64,000 nt of DNA from Syngnathus acus (GCF_901709675.1 NC_051091.1:7784967-7848966); one strand, 5' to 3'; positions 20,501 to 33,735 are shown, counted from the stretch's first letter. Numbers and translations: made by a program. The notes: generated by a model not told the origin, from the letters alone.

Positions 20501-20559
20501 CAGCCCGGGAAATCGCTGAGCAGTACGACCAGCATCTCCAGGCCTTCAGAGCCATGTGA
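17546..20559 (+). CDS. PX-BAR sorting nexin, SNX5/6/32-like
   Basis: Fourteen coding exons: 17546-17551, 17723-17830, 18094-18201, 18538-18598, 18761-18885, 19043-19126, 19196-19270, 19361-19391, 19550-19637, 19748-19787, 19875-19961, 20033-20122, 20286-20351, 20425-20559. They give 367 residues; mammalian SNX5 has about 404. An N-terminal PX domain (about residues 12-130) is followed by a coiled-coil BAR region ending LRTAREIAEQYDQHLQAFRAM-stop. Such proteins bind endosomal phosphoinositides and tubulate membranes, often as retromer-associated heterodimers. The BAR half resembles SNX5 (DVDEFF, then LFRRTCKLVELETALKNAEKA). Unlike SNX5/6/32, the PX half keeps a classical-looking RTYEDF and FPPLPAK. 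Exon 1 contributes only two Met codons; either may be the start. The paralogue cannot be settled by eye, so no symbol is given. Confidence 0.88.
18597..18703 (+). repeat. Tandem duplication of splice-donor region in sorting nexin intron 4
   Basis: Two head-to-tail copies of about 54 bases (18597-18650 and 18651-18703). Each has TTGGTGAGC, an A-run and ACTCAAATCGTCC...ATTGCTG. The first copy holds the real donor after exon 4 at 18598; the second holds an identical TTG|GTGAGC 55 bases on. Using the second donor would shift the frame. Confidence 0.85.
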
Positions 20560-20719
20560 CCCCCCCCCATATTCACTTTCTGTTAGAACATAACATGTCA
20601 CTAAGTTGCATTTAGTGAAAACAGCGATAGACGTTTGAGACAAATTCAGAACTACATAGAATAATGATTAGCTATCCGTTTTATACACTACATTCATGTT
20701 TAATGTTGTGATGACTCAA

Positions 20720-20725
20720 AATAAA
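20720..20725 (+). terminator. Sorting nexin polyadenylation signal
   Basis: AATAAA about 160 bases after the stop codon at 20557-20559, followed by T/G-rich sequence; the usual arrangement of a short 3' UTR. Confidence 0.65.
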
Positions 20726-22079
20726 CTGTGACAAGTTGAAGCTCCTAAAACTTTGATGTGTTACTTCTTCAGATCTGGAGGTGTCAATCAACACGTTCTA
20801 AAGAAAACTGGGAAAGTCTGGAAAAGTTGAGAAATGTAAAAGAACATTGCAGCAATGAACTCTTCTTCCCCTCTCACTTTTCCATCCACTTATGTGTGAA
20901 TGATACATCTTAAATTTGTTGCAAATCCACCAGTTTCCTTTGAAAGCTCAAAGTAAGACACGCTTTTGCTCATAAGACATTCAAGTTTGCAAGTCCATGC
21001 CTCAGAACCGCTGCCTGCTCCATCTTATCCGTTCTGGGTCTGTAATTTCTCCATTGGGTGAATTAGGTAGAGTAGTGATCCATTTGTGGGAGCGAGTGTG
21101 AGCAAGATAGATGGCTCCTCTCATAAGAAGAGAGGGCAGAGAGGAAATTCTGCTCATATGACAGTGAAGCTGGAGATAAAGAATTATCATCTGACTCCCA
21201 GAGTGTTTTTTTTCCCTTGTTCACCACACCTTTTATACAAGATGTTTGCAATGCTGATAGAATATGTCAAAGTGGTTCCGCGAAGGGATCTTAGGCTAAG
21301 TAATCAACAAATGTATTGTTAACATTACAGGAGCGCAGAGGAGATTGTTGATAAATTGTGAGTTGATGCCGTTAAGGCAAAATAGAGTGCAGTACGTGAC
21401 CACAACCAGCAGAGGCGCTGTTGAGCTCAGCTATAGAATTTGCCATAACACAACAAACTCACAATAAGTGATTAAAATTGGGGTTAAAAAAATCAAGTGA
21501 CATTTAAAAGACAAACAAAATGTTATAATTATTTTTCACTGATGTTTATTATATATATTATATTTTTCAAATGTCCATTGTACTACAATTTAGTATTTAA
21601 TAACTTGGGAAGGGGAAATCCTCCACAGTAATCTAGCATGTCCTCCCTGTGGGCAATGACACATTAAATGACACTCAGCAAACTTTCAGCTTTGTTTCAT
21701 GTAGAAGGAGCAACTCAACTCAACTCACATCTTCCTTCAATTTATTGGTCACTAAACTATAATTCCCCCCTGAAGGTTTGTACAGTATTCATTAAGTTGC
21801 ATTCAATGTTAAATCTGTGGAATTTTTGTGAAAGAATTTTATAGGACTCTTTTCACATAATTGGTAAAACTAAATGTGCCAGGTGTGCTGAATATGTTTG
21901 AACAATAACTTATCAAGGTCATACCCATAGGCACTACTTTTGTAACATTGACTTTTACGACTTGAGAACACTTTTTGAATCTAATAAAAGTACCAACAGT
22001 TGCCCTGGAGTACAGTAATTAGGCTTGTGGTGGTACATATTGTGGAAGTTGCAAAAAAGGTCTCTGACTTTACTCTTTA

Positions 22080-22145
22080 GATGAGCAAAGTGTGGCTCCC
22101 GGGCCACATACGGCCATCTCTGTTTTTTAATCCAGCCCACAGAAA
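22080..22145. repeat. Degraded interspersed repeat fragment (gene-free interval)
   Basis: Contains GTGGCTCCCGGGCCACATACGGCC followed by an AATCCAGCCCAC stretch, the kind of GGCCCGCGGGCCACAT string common in dispersed vertebrate transposon remnants. A related string occurs at 33192-33240. The family was not identified. Confidence 0.35.
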
Positions 22146-24990
22146 ATTTACATTGTTACAAAACTGGTCATTCAACGAGTGTTATTCGTTCGTTGTGTTG
22201 ATGTCACAAATGTGTTTGCCTCATGTTATTTTAAGGTGACTCAATCAATTAAATATAAAGTCGGCCTAATTTCATCCAATTCTATATCATTGAATTACAG
22301 TCATTTTACGCATATGAAGTTATTGATGACTAATTATGCATTAGATTTAAGTAAAAATACAAACAATATATCAATTTTTGAGAGTAGAAAATGAAAGATT
22401 GGATTTTTGCGACAGACAATAAAGGCAACATTGTGTGTCTGGGGACCGCGTAAATCTCACAAGATAATCACTTAGTTCCACGAGGCCGATTTCAACCAGT
22501 TGAGGGCAGTGTCGTTGAGTCCAAGTGACTTGCTTTTGTTCTCGTGCGTGATGGCAGCAAGCGTGACCCCTGAACAAGGACGAGGAGAGCTCATGATGGC
22601 AACGCCGCATGCGTTTGAGTTTGCTGAAACATCCACTTAGCGCCGATATGCTGAAAGAGCTCATTATAGACAAAGAGGCAGCACTCAGCCTCCGTTCATC
22701 CCTCATGCTCTGACAAAGGCCCACTTGTGCAGGTAAAAATGGCTTGTGCGAACATATAGCCGGTTGCTATTTCATTGATGTCAGTCTGTGAATGGACAAT
22801 GGAAGATTTATCAACAGTATTCAACATGAATATGCAATAGAGCAACTCTGGATAATTCATCTGCATGTCTTGTAGACTTTTTGCAGTTCCATGAAAATGT
22901 AATGCTCGCAGGCCAATCTATTTTGATGAGCCTATAGACAGCTAATTTGCTCTGTATGGGATACTTGCTTTGTCTTCTTTGCGTGTCCCTGCTACCTGGA
23001 TTCACCCTTAGCCGTTCCTGTTCTGTCTTCACAAGTGGCTTTGATATCCTGGAGGAGCTCGGGCTCTCGGGAATTGAAAGAACAAATGTGGACTACGCAA
23101 AGCGCAATATGAAAGGCTGGCACTTTTTTTTGCATCGTCCCGATTCAGTCTTGCCGGGGTTTGAAATGAAAAAAAAAAAAAAAAGGAAAACGCAAGCATG
23201 AGTGTTTTAATCTTATATTCACTTGGATTCGAAGCTCCGTCATGGATGAGTGTGTGCGGAGCAGCTGACTTGTGTCAACTCAAGGTTGTTGGCACTTCAT
23301 TAAATCTAATCACTGCCATGCGCAGATTATGACTCATTAAAAGTTTGGGGGGAGCAAGATATGATGAGAGAGTGAGGAGGAGGACATAATGTAATGCAGA
23401 TTTGCTACCACCTGCAGCTATTACACTTTCATAAGGCACATCCCAAACAGAGCTTTGCAAAACCTGATCCAAACTCCCAACCAATATTTTTAATACAGTT
23501 TTCACTTTTTTTTTCTACAGCACCGCAAAGCATTAGACTTGCAAATTCACACTATTTGTCAGTTCACGAGTGAATGGAACCCATAAATATTTATACTTTC
23601 CCACTAACGCTGCTGCCTTTCATATGTTGGAGATGATGTTATGATACAGTTAATTAGCTTTGCGGGAATAATGTCAGAAGCAGGTTGACATGCTGAGCTG
23701 ATGACTTTGCTGCCATTGTCAACGCGAAGCAATGTTGCAACAGCTACACAAAAGCCGACCGTGTACTGACAACGCAGACAAAAAGCCTCATTTGAATATC
23801 AAAGAAACCACTTTTGAAATAAATGTTGGTCAAGCCGTACAGTATGAATAACTAAATAGCATTTCCACAGCACGTTTTCACACACAAATACAAACGCGGA
23901 CGGTAAAAGCCTAATCAATTATTCATCAATATTTCCATCACACTGTTGACCACAGTAGCGGGACATATGATGTAATGGTCAGTATGGATCAGCCCAGAGG
24001 GCAAGTGGTCATTTATTTTCTCCACGTGGACACCGGTGTGATTGTCCGGTGACCATGCATGGCAAATCTCGGACCCAATTTTGGTAATTTCACAGATGAA
24101 CACAGCTGGTGGATCTGTCAGAGGGAGGGCTGCGCCGATGTGGGTGTGGCCACAGCTCATCTGCCCAACCTCAATATTGCCAGTAGCTATACAAAGTTAA
24201 ACCAACATGACTTGAATGTTATCCCAAGCAGAGATTGAACATCTGCTGCAGAAAAATATGTCCAAGACCACTGCTGGTTCTCATGACGAATGTCACCTCT
24301 ACTTTATGCTCTTGTTCACAAGCTAACGATTTAGCAAGTGGATAGTTATGCATGGCTTTGAAAATGCCTCCTGGTTATATGCGACTACAATTCAATTTGA
24401 GATAATGAAAGTCTCATTAATCCCAGTCAGCTATAAAATATGCTAACTCCCATTAAGGTTTGGTGTTAGAGCTGCCATCTTACTGATTGTGTTGTTTATC
24501 AGCTGCTGTTGGGAAAAAATAATAATGTAATGATGCAATAATACAAAACAAGCTGAACAAGCGGTAGCATTTTTCTTTGCCTCTAACAATCTTCCCAGTG
24601 TTTATTGTTCAGGCCATAATGAATGTACTATTTGACAATAGTTCTTAAATAGCTACCAGTGTGCTGAAAGAAAAATTGTTGGAAAAGAAAAGAGAGTGCA
24701 AACAAAAGAAATCCAATTATTTTCACTATGTTGGTGCTTTTAAAATCCTCAAACAATAGCCATGATAATTCCCACTTTGATTGACGCTGTCATAGAGATA
24801 ATCTTTCAATGATGCCTTTATTACTTTGCTTGAGCTTTGCAAATAAATATTACACTTCTTTTTATGATGCCATGCAGCTCGACACCACTGAAAACTGCCA
24901 TCACAGTAATAAACAAATTGCTAAATATTACTTGACATTGACAATAAAAATGGGGTCCTTTTTTAAATGTTTTTTAATTATATTTATTTA

Positions 24991-24998
<8 letters not shown>

Positions 24999-25021
<23 letters not shown>
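24999..25021. repeat. TA dinucleotide microsatellite
   Basis: An uninterrupted run of TA repeats of about 23 bases embedded in AT-rich DNA. Confidence 0.9.
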
Positions 25022-25368
25022 TAGATATGCACCATTTTTTGGAGGAGCAGGGAAGGGAGGGGGCATTGTTTCACACCACTGACAGCATGGTATATGAGTT
25101 TGCGTACAAAAAAATCCTCCAAATTGATGTATTGTCCTATCAAAATTGTGCAAGTTTATTGCATGGAGGATGCCAGTTCTACTCCTCGCCATCTCCGATG
25201 ATGTGCAGAAATGTACAAGCACCCTAATCTGTGCTCTGTAACCGCTGATGAATATGAATGAATTGATGAATATAGATGAGAGGGATGAATAATGACGAGT
25301 GCGCTTCATCAACCATGTGGGGGCACCGAGCTCGAGCGATCAATCACCACCACCACCGAGTCCCGGCT

Positions 25369-25378
25369 TGATTGACAG
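25369..25378 (+). promoter_or_regulatory. PBX-MEIS/PREP decamer motif
   Basis: TGATTGACAG, an exact match to the composite site bound by PBX with MEIS or PREP TALE homeodomain proteins. It sits in a patch (about 25250-25520) that also has a homeodomain-like TCAATCA and moderate GC content. Function is inferred from the motif only. Confidence 0.4.
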
Positions 25379-28300
25379 GCAGCGGAATATATACTTTTCA
25401 AAAAATAAATACCGAGCTGTTTGGATGCTTTTCATTTGTTTGCTGCTAAACTAACCTTGCACGGCGTCCGCCGCCTCGGTGCTTAATGACGGCACGTCGT
25501 GGCCACATTGTAAATGAATCCAGTGAATGCATCAACATCACAATGTTTGCGAGGGTAATATAAATAACAAGCAAAACAACTGCATGCATTTCCACTAACG
25601 GCTTCCATGACATTAAACCAATTAAAGTCGAGTTCAGTGAGGCGTGGCGGTTAAATGGCCAGCGAACTGAGGCTGGTTATTGCGTGAGGTCAAGGGTCAT
25701 CTATTCAAGCAGACCTTTGATAATTGGAACCTCTTGAAGCAACAGTTACATCATTTCCAGTGTGGCCAAAAGCTGCCATCTCTCAATGCTCCATTACGGG
25801 CCTAATGCGGCGTTTCCTGTTCCTACACCTGTGGGATCGTTTAACACCTAGTTACCTCGTGTTCCTCACCATGTACCCCGGGCTTCCCATTCCGTGTAAT
25901 GGCTGCATTGATCACCCCCCACCCCCCCACCCCTGAAAAGACATCAATGGGATATTGACTCTGCAGCGTTGGTCGCTCGCACGCTGTGTCTGCAAGGAAC
26001 ATTTTTAAATGGAGACAACTGGACTACACAGATAGCAAGTTCAAACAAAATGCTCAGAGGTCAAAGTGTTGTGACATCATTAGGCCAATTCCATGCTTCT
26101 TGTCTCGGCACACAAAGTCCCACACACTGATAGGGGCAGATGTTTGTATCCGGAGACAACGCCCCGCCGAAGCCTGGGAACTTGTGAAAAGCCTCGCTCG
26201 GATCGGGTCTGTTCTGGCGTTCACACGTCTCCAAATGCCTTCAGTCGCTCAGCTGTGCAATGCAAGCGGGGGCAGGGTCGCCGGCTGCGATGCTTCTCCC
26301 ACTGCACTCCTTCATACTCTATTGATGCCCTAAAGAGTCCATGTTAGAGGTCAGCCCTTCAGCGCTGACAGGGTCAAACTTCATCTCATGAATATGGAAG
26401 GCGGCCCGGGCCCGGGGGACCATCTGCTCCACTCTTTTGGAGCCCAAACAAATGAGTCTGCTGAGTGGGTGCCGTATTAGTGTAATTACTGTGGATTTCC
26501 CAGGCCTGAAACGGAGTGTCAACCCCCATTTTAAGTCACCATTGACAGGTGCGAACAGATATAGCAAAGTTAACTTATTCATCATATTTGTTCTCTCCAT
26601 CATCTGTTATATTCAGGACATATTTATGATTTGCTAACCTAACCCAATCACCACGTGCCTGTAATGACTGCAGTTACAGGACAATATTGATGTTCTGGAT
26701 TGTAATTGTAGAGATTACATAACTTGGCCATGTGCCTTCACTGCCGACACAGAGCCAAGCTGTCGTCGTGTTGTCAACAAAACAATTCTGGGTCATTGCT
26801 TTGCGGGGAATATTTTTCATTAGGAACGATTGTAATACGTAAATAAAAGATTTTAAAAAGTAATGAAATGTATAATATATTTTAATATGAAGATTTAATC
26901 AAATATTTTTTTTATTGACATAATTAAATACAAGACTGCACTTTAACGGTCCCATCTATTATAATTTCATTTAACAGCTGTACAAAAATTCTCCCTTTGA
27001 TGAGAATATGTAATTGTTTTATTTTATGTTCTTTAGTGGCGTAAAACTGCAGGCAGAATTTCTTATACCGATAGAATATAACAACAATAGTTAAAGCTAA
27101 CAGTAATAGAAAAAAAAACAGCAAGTTACTTTTCGCAGACTTTCACGACAAATCAAAGCAATGTCGACCTCTCCTCTACCATCATATTCAACTCCCACAA
27201 GGGAATGCGATGTGCATTTGTTTTGATCTCGTGCTTTTCTATCGCATGCTCAAATTCAGTGAACAATACACCTTTTCTTTACGCATTGATGTAGCTGAGT
27301 CGGAACAGATGGAAGCAAAATGAGCAGCTTGCAAGATGACAGACTTTTTGTTTCCAGAATCATTTTGATGTCTAAAATACAATGTTAATTTTAGTGTTTT
27401 AATTTGGAAGGAAGTAAAAACATCACTGCACAGGACACCTCGAGTATGTGACTAAAACGTATTTTCCATATGGATTATATTTAAAGCAAATCACATTTAT
27501 GTTGAGTTGAGGCTAAGCTTAGAGCTTGCCTGTCAAGCTGAGTGGCACTTAAGACTCAGAGCATGAATAAATCACGACAGTTTGACCCATTTGAATACCA
27601 AATGGAGTCATAGCCACTGGGTAACAACAGGCATGCTTGAACTCACAGGCTCATTTCCATCATACCGGAGAATCACCACACGCAGTTGTGGTGTTAAATA
27701 CCAGTGACGTGATTTTTTTTCGATTTTAACCAGACGATGGCCCGAGGTGTTTAATCAAAAACGTTTATGACCGTGGTGTGAACTCAGTGTCTCTCAGATG
27801 CGACACTAAGATTTTCATTGACCTTTTCACTGTACCAACACCAACTCAAGAATCATCCCAAATTGGGCTAGCAGGACAATGACAAACTCCACTCACGATT
27901 ATCAACCATGCAGAAACGATTCTTTCACTGACTGTCAACTTTCAATTAGTAAAAAGAGAATACATCAATTTTTCAGTATGCAGGCTTTCTACACGGACAT
28001 GTTTTTCTACTCAGTGATGTTTGGATTGCTGGAAGTTTAGTGGTAGGCATACACTCGGGTTCAATTTACGGCCACTGCAGTCATACTTAAACGTGAAATG
28101 AGCAGGAGAATATTTGACTTTCTGACATGTGTCTCTCTGCCAGGAAACTTAATTTAATTCCCAAAACAATTCACAAAGCAAAACAAACTGCGTAGAATGC
28201 AACAAGATGGCCGAGGTTTGATCACAAGAACACAATGTGTCTGCCAGACAGCCGGTTTACACCTGCCGTCAGAATCTGCTAAACCTCTCCCAGAGAGGAT

Positions 28301-31246
28301 GTCACCACTTGTCTGAGAAGATGATTAATTTTTAAACTCCGTGTTTGTCAGGATGTGACGACTGACAGGAACCACAGCGCTGGGAGGACAGGAAACAAAC
28401 ATGGCTGGCAGAATCAGAGGTTGGTCACCGATACCTCAGCCACTCTCTCTTTATGAGCTACTATATAGCCGGATCAGTGTTTTTAAAGAGGCCGTTTTGG
28501 GCTTTGTTAGCTGTGGCGCCAGAAGGAGGAAGCAGAAGATTGATGATGAGAGCACATCTTTACTTAATGTAAGCATTCTGTAATCGCTGTTAAGATTAAT
28601 AGAGTTCAGCCAGAAAACAATAACGGAGGAAGCGAGAACCAGACTGACCGCCATTCAGTCAACTTGTCCTTCCTAAACTAGAACTGGAGCGAATCAATAG
28701 ATTGATGGACAGTGGAGATCATCTTCAAGGTTGAAATCTTCAGTAATATCACAAATGTTTACAATGTGGCAAGGGAGAGTAAACATTGGGTTTTGGAGGA
28801 ATATCAAAAAAGTCACGTGGCTGATAATTCAAGATTGACATGATTTTCATCATGCCAAGGGCATACAACAGCAGCCACATAAGTGAGCTCAAGAATACTC
28901 AGTAATCACTTCCAGCATGTCAAAACTTAATCTGATCATGTAAGAAATAAGAACACTAAATTACCACTTATCATTATTATTAGATTTTAAGCCTTTGGAA
29001 AATAATTTTTGTTCATGGCATGGTCTGACTCTTGTATTGTTGATTTCCTTAAAAAGACTTGTACTAACAAGGCTCCTAAGAGCAATAACATAGCCTCACA
29101 GAGTCACTTTGATGCGCACTTTTATTTGCTTAACGAAGTGAAGCGCCCTAAAAATAAAATCTGTCTTGCAGCTGCAAATATCTCCTGAAGCAGCACGTAC
29201 ATGAAAACAGCTGCCCATTAAGACATTTGGATTTAAAAAAAAAAAAATGCAAGCTCCCGCTTTTAAATTCACAAGTCACTGAATTTATTCACCTGCCGTC
29301 TAAATGTATAATCAATTTTCATCTATTTTTTAGACACAGTACATTTGCAACAAAGAACACAAAGACGAGCAGTGTTTTGAGAGAGGCTGAGGAATATTTA
29401 ATACAAACTAAAGGAGGTTACCCAGCCCACGTCTCCCCCACTCACGCCCAAATAATACCCCTCAGAGAGCAGACTACTAAACACTCCAGCAGCCTGCAGC
29501 ACATCAGTCCTGCCATATAAGGACAAAATCGGGTTGGGCTAGGAAAATTCCATCACTCTCCTCCTAATGCAAATCCTCTCCCTCACTTGTTCTTGACACT
29601 CCAGCATGTCTTTTATTCACCTGCCTCCCAAAAGGGAAAACATAACCTGTCCTTCCCAACACAGGCTTTTTATTTCACACCCTGGCAAAAAAAAAAAGAG
29701 TAAATAGCATCTCATCCAACAGCAAAAGAGCAGCACTTTTTGGAAGTGCTGTCAAGGACAAAGAAGTGTTTTCAACAAGAGATGTTGGCCAAAGAGCTTT
29801 TATGAATACAGCTGCCTCTCCAGCTCTTGACACACTCAGTCGCCATTAAAAATGTCTGAAGAAGGTGCTAATGCTCCAAACAGAGTATTATTAGCTTTTG
29901 GATTATGATTTGGCCGCTCCGACGTCTCTGTGCTAAAAGCACCACAGAAGCAAGATATGTGTGATTCTCAGGCAGAGGCAACAAAGAGTAGTTCTCTTTG
30001 TTCGTGGCAGTACAAGAGGGAGGGGTGAACACGGATGGGGGAGATTTTGCACTTTTGAGCACAAAAAAGAGCTGAGAAGCAAAATTTGCCCCACTAATCA
30101 TCCATGTATTAAATGTCTGTTAAGGCCCAGGTCCTCCACTGCATGGTCTTAAACTCTTCCCTGCCAACTCAGGTGGGTCGAATAGAATATTAATAATATA
30201 TTAGCACCTGCATATTAATGCATCTCAGCAGCAAAAAAAAAATATCAGTAGCTTTTGGATATCCCGAACCATGTAAGCAAATACACTAAAGTTGTTAACA
30301 TCAAATGGAAGGTTGTTTAGTGTCTACTTTTTAAAAAAAAAAAAAAATTGAATAATTAGCCATACAATTATGATCACAAAGGGCCAAGGCACAATTAATT
30401 GAGGAAAATAGTTTCACTCTCTACTAATTGGTCGCCCCCTGTTTATAAAAATGCCTGCTCTTGATCGTACAAATCCTCAGAGATCTCAGAAAATGCTGAC
30501 TCCTGTTTTAACCTGTCAATTAAATATTAATGCACACTTTAATATGGATGGAACAAGAGCCTGTGAGTTGACTTTAGAAAGGCCGACTTGGAATGAAGCC
30601 TTACCTTTCATTCGAATTGAGTTTTTATTTTGTAGACGGACAATATTAGGGACTATATTTAATAAAATCAGTGTAAAAATGAAAGTCAACTCCCAGGAGG
30701 ATGGGAGAAATTGCTTTGGTATTTTTTTTAATTAAAAAGGGGTCTGGTGATGTTGTTAAGTGACTGATTGGTTGTGGGATAGCACACCAATGCGCACGGT
30801 CGACTAATATAAAGTGACATGCGTAGCAGGAGTCGGGAACTCATCGCCTCTGGGGCTATTACAACAAACTCCCATGAGGCGGTCGACACTCCAACTCATT
30901 TTCAGGCCCCACAAAAACCGGTGTGGACATTTGCCTCCATCTTGTTTTTTTAATGACAAACAGTTTACACACAGCTGAGGACCAGCCGAAATGTTTTCAA
31001 TCCAAAAAGTGATTAAGTTCCACTGCAGCACAAGATGCAATGTATGACTTATGATTAGCTGAAAACGACACATGGGGTACATGAATGTTATAAATCAATC
31101 CCGTAAAGACGGCTAAAAGCTAACAGGAGAACAATAAAGACACCAGCTTCAAACTATGTTGCAAGCTCATGCAATAAAATCAAAGTCGGCAAAGCTTATA
31201 AGCTTCAATAGTATGTGCGAAGATGCTGATTCAACTCAACTGGGGC

Positions 31247-31299
31247 GTTGTGTTGTGTTGCAGCTGTTGTGTTGTGTTGTGTTGCAGCTGTTGTGTTGT
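31247..31299. repeat. GTTGT-rich minisatellite
   Basis: Short tandem array of GTTGT units interrupted by GCAGCT, with a higher-order unit of about 25 bases present twice. Confidence 0.8.
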
Positions 31300-31584
31300 C
31301 GGCTTGGATTTCATTAGCCGGTAAGGTGAGACTCTTTCAGCAACAACATCTGCAACATTTGTCAAGTGCGTGGTTTTAATGCCCGCTCGAGGGTACGGGG
31401 AGTTAACAGGAACACTATCCCAGCGACTTTATCAACATGGTGTTAGATTTTCCAAGGGGCAAGCATCTGCTGTAGTTGCATCCGAGAACAGCCTGAAGCT
31501 GTTTTGATCCACGGCAATTAAGATGGAGCTTAATCAGATCGACAAAGAAAGAGAGCTTGTTGGTTTTATATGTAACGTTAAACA

Positions 31585-32204
31585 GTGTGTACTTTTTCAC
31601 TATATGAAAGGAGTGTTTGTGATTCATGTTCCGGCGATATTCATCCCCTCCCGACTCAGCTCATGAGGCCCGACGAGGAAAACGACACCAATTGTCTTTG
31701 CGTCAAACGAGTGCCAAGCTGCAAAATGATGAGAGGCCGTGTGAGAGGTAAACCAGGGGACACGCATTTCGATCTAACTCCTTTTCCCAGATGGCCATGT
31801 GGCAGGAGCTGTGTGATCAGAGATCTAATAAAGAGGCAAGATACGCTGCAGAGCCTTTCCTGGAAGGGAGTCGTTGCCGTGGCAACCGCACCCTTTGCAT
31901 CGCAGGTTAATAGTGGGAAATTAGGATTTGCCCGGCTGCTACTCAACTTTGAGCTGCACTCCTGTTGCAGAAAGATAGGAGTTGCTCCGACTGGGCTGCC
32001 GTTACGCATTGGCAGAACACGATAGGACTGTTGGGTTCCCTTTAGTACGTATTTTTGTGCACTGTTGGTCCGCAATATCATTTTGTAGGCGTTTCTGCTC
32101 ATACTGCCGACGAAATGAGTTTGAGGGAGAAATAAAGTGGTAAAATATAAGGTACAGTACATATGAATTATATTATGACATAAGTAGGGCTTTGGCACCT
32201 GCAT
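31585..32204. other. Stop-poor patch of unknown role
   Basis: Open frames of 146 codons (plus, 31585-32025) and 182 codons (minus, 32204-31656) overlap here. Neither resembles a known protein, neither has convincing splice context, and low complexity is not the cause. The patch is higher in GC than its surroundings and contains a perfect RFX X-box. A conserved noncoding element is the simplest reading. Confidence 0.35.
31873..31886. promoter_or_regulatory. Perfect palindromic RFX X-box
   Basis: GTTGCCGTGGCAAC is a GTTGCC / GGCAAC inverted repeat with a two-base spacer, the consensus X-box recognised by RFX transcription factors, which drive ciliary and some neuronal genes. Target gene unknown; lrrn1 is the nearest downstream gene. 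Confidence 0.5.
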
Positions 32205-33191
32205 GCAAGAAGTTGCTTTTTCAATATAAAGCAGTGCTTAACGAAAATAAATTCAAAAAGATCATTGACAGGGACTACTGGGAAGGTAAAGATGCTGATT
32301 GATGATTTTAATCGGGTCCCGACTGATAAGAAGCATTGCAGTTAAGAGAACGATATTGCCCTTATTTTGATGACAGCAGTGCTTTAAAGGTCAGCGTATT
32401 AACTTTATCGCTGCATCTGCATCTTAGTGCTTAACCACTCATCCATGCAGACTGTGTCTTGAGGTTCACCTTGTCTGCATGGGATTCCATGGTAGTTTGA
32501 AAAACAAATGCAAACAACATTGGGGCCTTATGCAATTGTAGAAAACAAGTCCAAGAAAATTTGCACATGCCACTTATTCCCCGTCTTTCTTCTCTGGCAT
32601 GAAAAACGCAGTCGGGTTGCTCCCAAAGCTGCAGCTCAGGCAGTAAATGATAAAACGCTGTCATTTCTCTGCTCCCCTTAGAGATGAGGAAGCAGAGGAG
32701 GAAGAAGCCAAACAAGTGATAGCTTCAAGAGAAAAAGACATTTCTCTCTCTCTGCTGTCTGAATGTCTTATCGGGCCAAAAATCTGTTTGCTGTCACATT
32801 ATGTAGGCCTGACTGCTCGTCCATTGACACCGAACATCACAAAACTACACTGCCCACAACACTTACAATCGGTAACTGTCGGCTTAAAGCAACAAACATT
32901 GCCGGAAGAGAGGCAGGAGTCACACCCATAAGCAGAAACTGTGTGCGGACCTGAATAAGCTCAGCGGATCCAATTTTTAAAAAAATGCAAAAAGGTAAAT
33001 AGACATATTCACTGCTATGAATGTTGATGTTCGTCAATTGGAATACAACTGTTTACTGCCACTGAGTTGTGGAAGAGGTCCTTGCCCTAGGTCGGCTACA
33101 AAATTCAAACTGCTACATAACTGTAAAGATGAACAGTCGATGGCGACATTGCATCAATTCAGTTTAGCTATGGTTTAGGGCACAAAAAATA

Positions 33192-33245
33192 CGGCTCGGG
33201 GGCCACATTTGGCCCGCCAACAGTCACTGACCGGCCCTCAGAGAG
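33192..33245. repeat. Degraded interspersed repeat fragment upstream of lrrn1
   Basis: GGCTCGGGGGCCACATTTGGCCCGCC, then CCGGCCCTCAGAGAG, is related to the fragment at 22080-22145. It looks like the end of an old dispersed transposon; the family is not identified. Confidence 0.35.
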
Positions 33246-33735
33246 ACAATGAAGTCAAAATAAAATAAAGTTGCATTTTTATTTATGTACACACCTGTGG
33301 ACGTTGGTCCAAGCAGCGCTACAACTTATGTCTGCGGGGTTGCCAACTTCGCCATATTTTTGCTATAGTTAGTGACTTTCACGACCTTAGTAAGACTAGC
33401 TAAAAATACAGCAATGGTCCTTATGCATATGTCATCCCCCGGCCTATATAACACTTCTGCAATGTATTTCCAATGTGTGAACTTCACTATCCACAAAATC
33501 TAAAAATAAAGCCGCATTTTTTAACCAAAATGCAAATTCTTTCTATGAACCATAAATCAAACTTCAATCATTTCCAACTCAAAAATAACAAGTTATTTTG
33601 AAAATACTGTGATGTAATTAAATGAGTGTTACTCCTCTCCACAAAGAGCCTTGAGCAAAACACTGACATGAAAACAGATCAATAAAATGAACATTCCAAC
33701 AAGGACATTTACTGCATGTAACTCCATGTAAGCTA

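Larger units (their letters stand above)
20726..33735. other. Gene-poor interval upstream of lrrn1
   Basis: About 13 kb without a recognisable coding exon, tRNA or other RNA gene. Open frames here are below about 185 codons and none resembles a known protein. The stretch is AT-rich with scattered homeodomain-like TAAT motifs, a TA microsatellite, degraded interspersed repeats and a few denser patches (about 25250-25520, 30430-30730, 31585-32204) that look more like regulatory than neutral DNA. LRRN1 is a developmental neuronal gene, so distal enhancers here would be expected. That is inference: conservation was not tested. Confidence 0.5.

Noticed and set aside
31585-32204. Two overlapping open frames of 146 and 182 codons as protein genes
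   Set aside because: No recognisable domain and no supporting splice or start context; kept only as a possible noncoding element.
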